Shown one piece after another: positions 44,514-56,025 of a stretch of 64,000 bases of DNA. The position numbers and the translations under genes are program-made. The DNA comes from Ailanthus altissimus (taxonomy: Eukaryota > Streptophyta > Magnoliopsida > Sapindales > Simaroubaceae): contig OX327705.1 of NCBI GenBank assembly GCA_946807835.1, positions 12,430,501 to 12,494,500 of the forward strand, written 5' to 3'. Position 1 is the stretch's first letter. The number at the start of each line of letters is the position of its first letter. The notes below the pieces were generated by a model. That model did not search any database, was not told the DNA's origin, and worked only from the letters and a program-made list of their open reading frames with translations.

Positions 44514-46867
44514 TGAAAGTGCGCTATCTATCGAGTGTGTATTGATGCAATATTTATATATCTTAAAATTAAGTGTAAGTATACACTATCGTAACAAGTA
44601 ATAAAGGGACTTATAAAGTCGGATGTCGAACCCACAAGGATAATTTTTATTTTCTACTAAGTACTAAAATTATATTTTTCTTGTAATTATTTAGAAAAAT
44701 CAAATCTTAATTTTGTAATAAATTTAAGTAAAATAAAAGTGCAAAAAATAAATTACTCAACTTAAATAAAAAAAGAAAATAACAATATAGAGAAAGCCTA
44801 GAGTTAATTACTATCCTTCAATATCTTTTCTAAAGATTAATCCTTTTAATATTTATATCCCTAAATTCTTATTATTGGTCAAGACACTAATGTATTCACA
44901 AGTCTCTTCCAAGGTCATGCAAGTATATCTTAATTCACCAAATACCTATATTCCTATGGTACTTGTAATAAATTAAGATTCGTTATGAACAAGTCTTATT
45001 GACCATACATGCAAATTAGGTATATTCCTATTCTAATTCGAAATTTGCATATGCAACATTGAATGTTACTATAATTATGCATCAAATTATCTAGATCTAA
45101 ATACAATGATGCTTCTTCCAAGTTTATCAAAGTATTACCAAATCAATCATAATATTTATCAGATATAATGAAGTATTAAGAATAAATAATTTGAATAATG
45201 AAGAATTGAATTCAAATAAATATTAAAAAGATCCAACAATTAAGCTCACATATGAAGTTTCAGTAATAACCCCAGAAAATAAATTTGGCTCATGATAACA
45301 AGAGAATTATGGCTGAAAAATAAAATAAACATGATACAACTAAAAGCAAACTAATATAGACGTCAATTTGCAGTTGGTTGAAACGCCAAAGATTTGCTAA
45401 TAATCTCTTGCTTCTTTGAATTGCCCTTACTTCTCTTTCTAAAAATTGTTATTCTTCACTGTGTTGTGGCTCTAAGAGCACTAAGTTGTGTGTTTTTTAG
45501 GTCTGAAACGAGTAGCCTTTATATAGGGATTGATTGGAGTTTTGGAATTGTATTTCTTTAAGGATTAGGAAAAATTGCACTGTTCACAGCTGCCGCAAAC
45601 ACTCTTCATCACTAGGGGTGACCGCACTGTAGCAATGATACTATTCAGTAGACACTGTTCCCCCCAAATACTGTAGCATTTGTGTTTTATCTTGTTTTTC
45701 TTAGATTTTCATCCCCAATTGCTGCATTAGCTTCAAACCTATAAAATAATAATAAAATATATAAAAAACCTAATATTCTTATTACATTGAGCAATTAATC
45801 AAGTTAAGGGAGTGAAAATAATAGATTTAATTTACATTTATCATGTATATTTTAATTATTAATTTTACACGTCTCACATGTAAAATTTACACAGTGGAAT
45901 ATAAAATATAAATAAATATTTCATTACACTAATGAAATATTAGGGAACTCACCCTCGAAGCGTGCTTTGTGTAGTTCTAGTCTAGGACTAGATTGGATCT
46001 TTCAAGCTAGAACGGTAGCTTCATATTCTCACCAGAATATTTAACTTGAAGCAACACTTACTTCTTATATTTCTCTAGGCCTTATATTCACTATATGCTC
46101 ACAATTCACTTGTTAAACACAAATGAATTAAGGTTCTTCATAAAGGAAATTTGGCCGCCACTATGTCCAATTAGAGAGCAATTAGTGTCTAGCATGACAA
46201 AGCTTTGTATTTTAATTAGTGGTGAGCGGTGTTTTAGTGGCTGATCATAAACTGAATTGGTGGTAATTTTATTACAAATAAATGATCATAAAGGCAGCTT
46301 ATGCTTACTAACTTAGCATAACAAATCCTTAAGCCATTATACATTGCCACCTCAAGCTTTGTTTAAGCATGACAAAGAAATGATAAATATAAAAAAATAT
46401 TTTAATAGTCATCACTTACTATTATTTTCATTTGGCAATTGAATGGCCGAATGAAATAGAGTTTGGTGGCAAAAAAAAAAATATCTTTGTGAAATCAATT
46501 CATGCTAGCACTTAATTACACAAATGGATGCTACATTTTGCTTTGTTGAATTGATTTGGCCGAATACAATTTATGCTTAAACAAAAGCATGACAATTCAT
46601 TTTAACTTAATGGGCTGAATTGTTGCTTGCCATAACTTACTATATAAGCAATCACTTGCTCGAATTGTATGTTTCAATAGAAATCAATTCCTTTGCATTT
46701 TTCAATCCATTTAGCCAATTAAAAGATGCCACCAAATGCTTAAAAATTCATTTACTTTAATATTAACAGAAATGAATTTTATTTTTCAAAGCCATTATAA
46801 GCACAATATCATTAACTACCTTTTGGCCAATTAAAAGTATTAACACTTAATAAAATAATGACCAATA
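44514..46867 (-). mobile_element. copA 3' LTR, 3' half, interrupted by a D solo LTR
   Basis: The pieces 44514-44542 and 45844-46867 together match 56026-57055: TGAAAGTGCGCTATC against TGAAAGTATGCTGTC, ACACGTCTCACATGTAAAATTT, and AACTCACCCTCGAAG. It breaks at about 46867 into a copA LTR of opposite strand. It is the counterpart of the 5' LTR at 56026-58331. Confidence 0.8.
44543..45843 (-). mobile_element. D solo LTR (D3), complete, with 5-bp target duplication TGTAT
   Basis: 1301 bp, TGATGCAATATTT...ACATTTATCA, flanked by TGTAT at 44538-44542 and 45844-45848. Shares AGTATACACTATCG and GTCGAACCCACAAGGAT with D2. A minus-strand TATA box is at 45514-45524. At the place where D2 has its GC-rich array, D3 has CTGTAGCA/ACTGTTC motifs (45580-45670). 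Confidence 0.85.
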
Positions 46868-49800
46868 AAAGTGTTAGCATTATATGATCTGAAGGAGTTC
46901 AGATTTAGTCTAAAGAAGTTTAGATCAATGCCAAGTGTTAGCATTACTGAAAACTATAAATGCTAAAGAGTTAGCATGTTATATTAATCAATGAAGTCTA
47001 AAAGTTAGAATCTTGTCTGTAACAGTACAAAGACTTGAGAATACATTAGTAATAACATAGTTGCAAGAGTTGTATAGGTGCTAAAAAATGTTATTATGTA
47101 AGTCTATTCTCAAATTATATGTTCCTGGTCTTAATTCATCGATGCAGGTCTGACGGTGGAATCCTTTACATAGACCAGTGTATACTATACCTATATAGTC
47201 TAGATGGTTGTTCTTAGCTGACCATGAGCTTACTGGAAGTTCGTATAGCATACAGATGTTCATTAAAGACTGAATACTGAACAGACTCAACGAGAACCTC
47301 ATGGAGCCGTTAATAGAAGGTCTTCTCGAGTTGAGTAGTATATATGGTCCTTTGACCTAAGTACCACGGTGGTCTTGTAAGTGATCCATCATAGTTTGGT
47401 TCCACACATATAACAAACCTTTCACGTTGTGACTGCTGGATGTTGCTAGGTATGGTCCAATGCTTATAGAGTTTGATGTGTACAGATATGGAATCCGTCA
47501 GCTCACATGGATGAGTTATATATATATATGCTCAGAGACTGTATCTTAGAAAGCCTTATAGCCATAAACAACAAACTTAAGAGAGTTTTTTATGGGGTTA
47601 AACAATATATGCAATATTACAAAAGTGTTTGCATATATTGTTTACTAAGATACGTGTCTAAAGATAAGTTCATGGATGAGCACATATGGATTTGATGGTA
47701 GTGATCTATATCTCTGCTATTCCAGGATATAATTGGCAGAAGGATTATATCTATGCACTATGACCTCAACTTGTATGGTCTACTTGACAGGACTCGACCT
47801 GAGACCCTCTACTATAGATCCTAGCGGACCTGCCGGGCACCCCAATGGACGTTTCTATTAACCGAACTGGGTAAGTTGAGAAATTCTGCGAGGTGAACCT
47901 CTTTTTAATTCTTACTATTACTGAGAAGGTCTTGTAATATAAATGAAAATGACATCTTAATTTAAAAAAAAAAAACGGACAGAGTTCCCCATGTGTTTCA
48001 AAAAATCCATATAAAACCTGCAAAAAAATATCACTTCTATTTCAAACACATCTCAATACTACCAATTCGGACCTCCAGTCCTTTCCAAATCAAATCCAAC
48101 CCAACTCAATAGTTTCATTTAAATCATAAAATGAGCATACTCATGAAAAGTAAAAATGATCATCATAATCTCGAATTATTTTCTTGTTGGTTCAAAACAT
48201 ACATACAAATATACATGCCTACAACTACTATGTATAAAGTAAAGAGTGCTATTTAGTACATTTATATGTACAAAAATGATCTTCGAATTCGGCCCACTAC
48301 TCGACAATAGGAGAATCAGTAGCTTGCGTACCGAGACCTACACCTGGGAAAGGGGTTTAGAAAACATAAAACACAAAACGAGTGAGCTAAAGGAGCTCAG
48401 TGAGTGCAAATAAGATTTCAAATAAAATAACATTATGTATAGATAGCAAATTCTAAAGTACATGTAGAAATTATGCTTCTAAAATTGAGGTAAAACTGTA
48501 AAACGGTTTCTAATATCATATGCTAATGAAATCTTGCCTAGCGGATTTTATCTACATCTTTGAAAAAAAATATACAGAATCTGTATAACATGATAACTGT
48601 TGTATGCATATAAATGCTATCGGTAAATCGAAAACTATTAAAATCCTCGCTCGGCCATTTTCTTTCTAAACTGTATCAATAGTAACCCTAAAGCTCTATA
48701 CTCACGCAGCGACTCAACTAGCACCGCACACGTGAGTAGGTCACGGGGCACCTCAACTAGCAACACCTACAGTGACATCTCAAGACATCTCGCTGGCTAT
48801 GCAGTGGAATCCTACATCGCATGCATATAGCGAGACAATACCCCGTACACATAGGGCTACTCACAAGACTCGACATCCTGACTTCCCGGAGTTAGTGACA
48901 CACCCCTAAGACCTGCCCATGTGCACGGGATATACCAGCCGGGTCTAATACAATCATCACCACTATAATCTGAGGGTACCAATGGCCTTTAAAACAAATG
49001 TAGAAATTTTAAAACTATTTCTCAAATCGAACATGTAAAAGAATGTCTATGACTATATATCAAGATCATAAATCATGTTTATATATCGAAAGCTCATAAA
49101 ACATACATATTCATTATGCGAAAACATAATAAATGAAAAGTAAAAGAAATGGTAGATTTTCACTCACAACCGTTCTGCACTCAATTTCGCTCCCGTTATC
49201 GCTCTCGGTTATCTTCACCTACGCGCCATAAAGGACATTTAGAACCAAATCAAATGCTAGATTCTCATTTAAATTACTAAATGCCCTAATCAGCACACAA
49301 AGCCCGGATGGATTCTACTTTCTGATTTTTATTTACAGAGCCATTTAATCTAATCTAACTCACTATCTGGCGCCCTGAAAATTATTGAACGCCTTATAAC
49401 TTGGTTGGACATAATTTCCCTTCACCTTTCAAAAATGGACAATTATGTCCCATTATCTTCATTTTTGGTTTTTCCATCAACCATATACATTCAATTTACA
49501 AAATGCACCATTTACACACAACAACTCAATCAAAACACCACTCAATCCCTAACTTCCCTAAAGTGGCAGAATTTCACCCTAAGTCCCTAAGTTCCAACAC
49601 ATTCTTTTTCTAAATTTCTTGTTCCAATTACAACAAAAGCAAGCCAATTTCATTCTAAAGTCCTAATTATAACAAATTAAAATCTCTACATCAAAATCAC
49701 CAAAAACCCTAATTCTTACCTTGCCAATTTCTTCAAATTGATGACTCTTTCAAGCTCCACACTAGACGTCAACTCAATCTAAGCCAATAATACACACAAG

Positions 49801-51866
49801 AACATCAATTAAAGCATTATTGAAAGCTCACTTATCAAACTCATAAAATAATTATTTTCTTACATCTTTTTCTTGAATTTCCACTAATTGAGGCTTCAAT
49901 TGAGCTTAGGGATTGGTATGTAACCTTATTGTGACTTGATTAAGCATGAAAAATCATGAAAAAAACTGAAATTTCACTGTAGCAGCCCTCCTTCACCTTG
50001 CACGAATTTGGTCTCTTTTTTTGCTCTAAGTGTTGGCTTTTGATCTCTTGAAAATTCTGCAAACTTCCAACATATATATAGTGCTCCTTCAATTGACCAT
50101 TTTGCCTTTCAACTTACTCAAAACTTATAATTTTCCATTAGTTCAAATGGAAAGATTTAATTGGTTCCTTTGTAACTATCTAGTTAGAATAGTGAAAGGA
50201 ACTAACTAGAGTTTCCAACTTGGCAATCCATGAGATTGCTTCTAATTGGTCCATTCCTTAATATATGGATTGTATTTCTCAACAAAGGCTTGTTCCATAC
50301 ATCACCCTTAAATGAAAATTCATGTAGTAATTTAGAATTTTCTTTTCCAAGCCAATAAAGAAAAATTCCAAAAATATTCTAGGGTAGTCTGACGCTCCGA
50401 TCACGTGTAAAATTACCAAATTGGGTCTAATATCTCTCACGTTAACCATAACAAAAAATATGTCTAATAGGGTTAAAACTGAATAACCCTACGGTGCCTT
50501 CATTACTCTATACCGAAATCTAGGCGCCAATACTACTAATAGGGATTAGATATTACACTACTGCACTGATTTGTAATATCCCTGACATGTTCGTGGGGCA
50601 TCGATCTTGGACTCACAGATAATTCTGTTTAACAAATTGGGAGTGGACCTAGAGAATCTCGCAATATGAAGTATACTTATTGTACAATGGGGTAGCGTAC
50701 CGAATTGAATAGTTTGATACAAAAAATTTCGGCAGACTAGACATTTACTTTAGTCTCCCTCCGTTCGTGCATGTGTCAAAGCTTAAGAGTTAAATACATC
50801 AATTAGTTGTTGACCAATGAGATGTTAACACATGGCACATGTGGGCCAATTATTTTTTGATTTAGAAATAACCAAAATGACCTTATTTGTTGACAAATAA
50901 TATCATTATTTTATTCATTAAAATTTTTATTGAATAAAATTATAATAATAATAATATATGATATTATTATTTAAATTGAAATCAAACAATTAATTTTTTA
51001 TTTAAATTGACATGTATTTCTACTATGATTTAATATGATTAAATCATTTGTTTAATATTAATTAAATGATATGATAAGTATAAATGAGTAACATTTGTTA
51101 ATGGTAGACCTTAAGATGTTTCTTAATAATGAGAAAGTATTTTCTCATTTGGTCTAGATTAAGTCCAAGTTCATTTAAATAATTTTTTATTTTGTTTTGT
51201 TTTCATTTGGTTTATTGTAAATAATAATAAACAAAACACTAATGGCAAACATAATGGATGCCATTAGGTGAGAAAATGAAAGATAATAATAAATAAAATA
51301 CTAATTGCAAACATAATGATGCCATTAGGTGAGAAAATGAAAGAAAATAATAAACAAATGAAATAGCAATATGTTGCTCAATTGATTAAGTGAAAATTAG
51401 GCTAAGGGATTAGTAAGAATTGTAGAGAGAATTTTGAAAGGTTAAGTGTTAGAAAATTCTCTCAAGTGTTGAGAGCAAAAACACATTTTTCATTTTTCCT
51501 TCTATTTTTGGTCACTCATACTATAAAAGCAGAAATAAGGATTCAAGAGTTGAATCATTTGCTAAAAAAGATGCTATTCTAGCTTCCCCAAGCCCATCGT
51601 ATTGAGGAACTAGAATTATGAACGAGTTGCTTCAAGGCGGGTACGCCAGTTCGACAACATACCAAAGGCTTGACAAGGTATTATTTCTCAATCTTGATGT
51701 CTTTTACATCTTATGAGATAACATGTAAAGTTTATTCGTGTTTATCATTATAAAATTTATATTTTGCTCATCTGCTATGTATGTATATATGTGATACATA
51801 TGCTATATTTGAATGATAGACACAAACTCATATGCATGTACCCTTGGTTTAAAATCACTCACACTA
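46868..51866 (+). mobile_element. copA LTR, plus strand, 5' end missing, interrupted by GypB solo LTR 2
   Basis: 46868-47784 starts inside the hairpin region (GATCTGAAGGAGTTCAGAT) and runs to CTTGTATGGTCTACT. 50558-51866 continues with GCACTGATTTGTAATATCC, as in 1935-1975. The first 100 or so bases are lost at the junction with the minus LTR. The right end (CACTCACACTATCAG) runs into minus-strand RT. Confidence 0.75.
47785..50557 (-). mobile_element. GypB solo LTR 2, complete, with 5-bp target duplication CTACT
   Basis: 2773 bp, plus strand TGACAGGACTCGACC...GATTAGATATTACA. CTACT flanks it at 47780-47784 and 50558-50562. It is collinear with 33844-36624 over its length, with AGCGAGACAATACCCCG and GTGAGCTAAAGGAGCTCAGT conserved. 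The host sequence is a copA LTR. Confidence 0.9.
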
Positions 51867-52760
51867 TCAGCCTCCTAGCTCTATCTCTATACAGCTTTAT
51901 GCCTAGTATATAAAAATCCTCCCCCAAATCCTTCATGGAGAAATTCTTACTAAGGTAACTTTTTACTTACAATATACCGATATCGTTCCCAATGATCAGT
52001 ATGTCATCCATATAAAAAATTAAGAAGATAACCATGCTCCTACTGACCTTTTTATGTACACTTGCCTTTTCTTCATTTTTTCATGAAACCAGACCCTCTA
52101 ATTACCTAATCAAAATGAAGATTCCAACTTCGTGAAGCTAGCTTAAGTCTATAAATGGACTTTTTTGGTTTGCATACAAGACCAAAAGAAAGGCTGGATG
52201 AAAAATCTTTAGACTGTTCTATAAATATCTCTTCCTTGAGATATCCATTCAAACCGTCTTTACATCCATTTGCCAAATTTCAAAGTCATAGTATGCAGCG
52301 ATTGCCAATAATATCCCTATTGACTTAAGCATCGTAATTGGAGCAAAGGTTTCCTTAAAATTGGTCCCTGATCATTGAGTATACCTTTTTGCTACTAGGT
52401 GAGTCTTAAAGGTCTCTACCTTTCTATCAGGCCTATACTTTCGCTTGTAAACCCATTTACAATAGATAGGAACTATTCTTTTGGGAAGCTCAACCAAGTC
52501 CTAGACTTGGTTTTGATGCATAGAGTCAATTTTGAATTTCATAGCACCTTGCCATTTTCCCGAATTAATATCTAATATTGTCTCTCTGTAAGTTAAAGGA
52601 TAATTTTCTTCCACTAAGAAAATCTCAGAGGTACCTTTAGTTATCATACCACACCTTTCAGGTTGCCTCCATATCATTTGTGGCCTACGTAGAGGGTGTG
52701 TAAAAGGTAATATGCTCGATTGAGCCTGTGGTTCCATCTGTGGTTCATTCTGATTGCCTT
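51867..52760 (-). pseudogene. copA reverse transcriptase and linker, partial, decayed (right minus element)
   Basis: The fragment ends (minus sense) at DFYILGIKLYRDRARRL. Upstream are MVIFLIFYMDDILIIGND with the catalytic pair intact, RGSGFMK-type residues, KVYRPKV-like linker and the RT start. The linker 52501-52737 is open: SILPFTHPLRRPQMIWRQPE, YPLTYRETILDINSGKWQGA and KFKIDSMHQNQV. RNase H and the remainder of RT are deleted at the junction with the plus-strand LTR. Stops occur in the RT part. Confidence 0.8.
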
Positions 52761-53900
52761 AATTAAGATCAATCTTACTACAATCCCCATGATCTATGAT
52801 AAATTATTTCTCTAAGAAAGTGGCATTTCGAGCAACGAACACATTTTGTTCTTCAAGATGATATAGGATAACCAATAAACCGATACTTGTACACCTTGGG
52901 TGCAAGTGTATCATGTTGTGTAACTTTTACATAAGCAGGACAACCCTAAATATTAAAATATTTAAGACTTAGATTTCTTCCAGTTTATATCTCATAGGGA
53001 ATGAAGGGAACGACTTTAAATGAAACTTTGTTCAATACACGAGCAGCAGTATATACGGCATAGTCCCAAAGATATTCAGATAGATCAGTGAATCTCATAA
53101 TTGATCAGATCATATCTAATAAAGTTTAATTCCTCCTATCTGAAACACCATTATGCTACGGAGTAGCTGGAAGACTATACTGAGCGAGAATTCCATTCTC
53201 CTTTAAATAATTCAGACATTCACTGCCTATGTATTCACCGCCTCGATCTAATTAAAGGCATTTGACATACATACATATTTATTTCTCTATTTCAAGTCTA
53301 AATTTCTTGAACTTTTCAAAGGTTTTAGACTTATGTCTCATAAGAAATACATAATCATATCGTGACAAATCATCGATGAAAGTTACGAAGTATTAAAATC
53401 CTCCCAAGGCAGCATGATTCATTGGATCACATACATCACTATGTATAAGTTCTAATAAAACAGTGGCACGGTGTCCAACACCAATAAAAGAAGATTTGGT
53501 AATTTTTCTTTTAATACATGATTCACAAACTAGATAAGGTTCCATGGTCAAATTAGGTATTCGACCATCCGTAACTAGACAAAATAGGCTTCTTACGTCT
53601 ATATGACCCAATCTTATATGCCATAATTCTATTTCATTTAAAGTTTCTGAACTACTTGTTGTGTTTACCTGTACATTCATGATATATATGTTGTATTCAA
53701 TACATAATGACCATTAATTAACTGACAATCAACTATCAAAATATTATGGATATCATATAAACATAAGGAACGATTCTGTATATATATATATATATATATA
53801 TAATAAGCCTCACTGTCAAATACAGGAAGAGATATTATTTGTCTAAAAATACTAGGTACATAAAGACAATTATACAATATTATAGTTCTATTACATTAGA
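52761..53900 (-). pseudogene. copA integrase, decayed (right minus element)
   Basis: The N-terminal region (53677-53877) has MYNCLYVPSIFRQIISLPV and NRSLCLYDIHN with a YIYIYIYI run from a TA microsatellite. The zinc finger reads ELWHIRLGHIDVRSL with CESCIKRK (53393-53680), so all four HHCC ligands are present. The core begins LELIHSDVCDPMNHAALGGF with the first catalytic Asp intact. The rest (52800-53390) is broken by stops. It is the best preserved integrase N-terminus in the window. Confidence 0.85.
53779..53802. repeat. TA microsatellite inside integrase
   Basis: A run of about 11-12 TA units. It adds Tyr-Ile repeats relative to the paralogue at 32744-33061. Confidence 0.85.
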
Positions 53901-54941
53901 GATGTATATTAAAATATCCTATAGCCTCAACCTGAAGAAAATTTTCATTTTCAACATAAAGTTGAATCTCTGTCAACTACAACAGTTTCACTTTCCTCAG
54001 ACCCTACAACATGTTGCAGATGTGAGAAGGAGAAGCAGTACTCGATACCCAGTCAGAATTAGCATTATATGATAAAGAAATATCAATAATTGGTAAACAT
54101 ATACCTGAGGGATTCTTCTTTACCAAGGTAAGGTATCTCTAGCAATTTCTCTTTCAGTGTCCTTCCTCGCCATATTGGAAACATTTTCCTTTATCTTTCA
54201 TTTATGGTTTGGATATGGGTCACCTTTAAGGACCAATCCTGGGTGCCTTCCTCGCCTTCTTTTTCTTCATTCCTTTTGACTTCCCAAAATCCCTAAGAAT
54301 AGAAGATGAAGCACCCTGAACAAAGAGGGACAATCTTACATTATTAATGTCCTCTTTTGCCGTCTTCAATACATTATAAAGTTCAGCCTAAGATAGAGTC
54401 ATTGCTTCCATATTAAAACTCATTATGAACTGTCTGAAAGACCCCGAAAATAACTGGAGAATCAAACAATTCCCTAGATGTTTGTTTAGTATAATGTCCA
54501 TTATCTCTAAATTATCGATTATAGAAATCATACTGAAGACATGGAGACTAACTGGACTTACTTTAGAAAGTCTATACTAAAAAAGCGATTTAGCAATCTT
54601 GTAAGCTCAACTTGAGGACGATCACCCAATAGCTTCTTCAGATGGAGCATAATACTAAAAGCATCACCCATATGAGCATGCTCTCTTTGTAAACTTGTAG
54701 ACATAGAGGCAAGGACGTAAGATTTAACTTTTAAATCATCATCCTGCCATTTCAGATAAATCACCTTATCCTCTGGGGTGGCTTCATTAGAAATTCCTGT
54801 AGACACTTGTTGATCTATCACATATCCAAGTTTTTTAGAATCGAGAACAATTCTCAGATTCATCAACCAATCTTTATAATTTTTTGTGCCTTTAAGTTAG
54901 TTCGCATCCAATATATATGCCAGTGGATTAGATGAGGCCAT
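53901..54941 (-). pseudogene. copA protease and gag, decayed (right minus element)
   Basis: Gag starts at ATG 54941 (MASSNPLAYILDAN), then a TAA at codon 15. After it come NLRIVLDSKKLGYVIDQQ and YLKWQDDDLKVKSYVLASM, with LKKLLGDRPQVELTRLLNRF (open part 54558-54866), the copia gag (UBN2/Retrotran_gag) core. The zinc knuckle near 54150-54195 reads CFQYGEEGH then NC, with the second Cys as Tyr as in the long element. The protease motif DTG/DSG is STA (WVSSTASPSH). It is non-functional. Confidence 0.85.
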
Positions 54942-56010
54942 TTTATCTTCACAAGAGAAAATAAGAGATGTTAGCGAAAAATAAATATTTCAATTGCTGA
55001 TTCTTGTTTTAAATTAAGGATATAATCAAATTATATATTTTTCAAATCTAAAACACCTTCCCGCTGCTTTATATAATCCGCTAAATCTCTTAAAACAGTA
55101 AACGACAAATTTAAACTATTTAAATTTTTACAACAGGAAGTAGATCTCTTTGGCATTTTACTTCGGCTTCACGCTTTAGCAATATTGTCCATTATAAAAT
55201 CCAAAAGATAGACAACTCTTGTCAATTACAACTCATGTAACTTTTCTCACTAATCCTAAATACACTTTATCCTTACGCTTTAACAATATTGGATAAGTGT
55301 ATTTCATATTAACTTGTCAATAATAAAATATATTTTACTGATTCTGCCCGCATGCTTTAACAATATTAGGCAATATATTCACATATTTTTGCCTCATCTT
55401 ATGTTTAACCGACATAGTTAAAATCATACCGACCAAATCCCTTACACTTTAGTAATATTAGAAAAGACCGATATGACCTAACTAATACCTTATTGACAAG
55501 ACAGATCAAGTGTAACATTATCTCATAATGGTACACAATTAAATCTAATTAAAAGATATTACTTAATTCTATCCCTAATCACACATTTATTTTGTGCAAA
55601 CATAACTAACCCCCACTTGTAGGTCTCTTATTGTGGTTACCAGTACAACTAAAATACCCCACAATATTTATAGCATTCATAACAATTATAAATTACAAAA
55701 AATAAACCATGTATATTTAAACTCTTAAAAATAAATATTTAGAGTAATCAGCATAATTACAGCTTTCACAGGTTCTAGGAATTGCAACATTGAAGGCCCA
55801 GCTTCTGGTATCGCGAAACCAACCTAAACACGCTGCGGTTCTAGGGCCTCTACCCTAGCGCCGCGGCACTTAGCCTACAATGTTGCGGTATCTCTTTCAG
55901 CTATGTGCCAATTATGAAATTTTCAACACTTGAAACACATAATTGATAGTATCAAAATATCTAATTATGCCACGTACACTCCAATACAAGTACAAACAAC
56001 ACAACATAGG
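54942..56010 (-). mobile_element. copA 5' leader (right minus element)
   Basis: Contains four CAATATT-centred motifs at 55170, 55273, 55350 and 55441, with spacings almost equal to those in the leader at 36899-37887. A GC-rich segment with the inverted repeat CTAGGGCCTCTACCCTAG lies near 55833. Non-coding. Confidence 0.8.
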
Positions 56011-56023
56011 GCTCTGATACAAA
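56011..56023 (-). other. Primer-binding site, one mismatch
   Basis: The minus strand reads TTTGTATCAGAGC. The canonical TGGTATCAGAGC has G where this copy has T. Confidence 0.75.
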
Positions 56024-56025
56024 TT

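Noticed and set aside
47081..48023. Open frames in copA and GypB LTR sequence
   Set aside because: They cross LTR motifs common to all copies and are not conserved as proteins.
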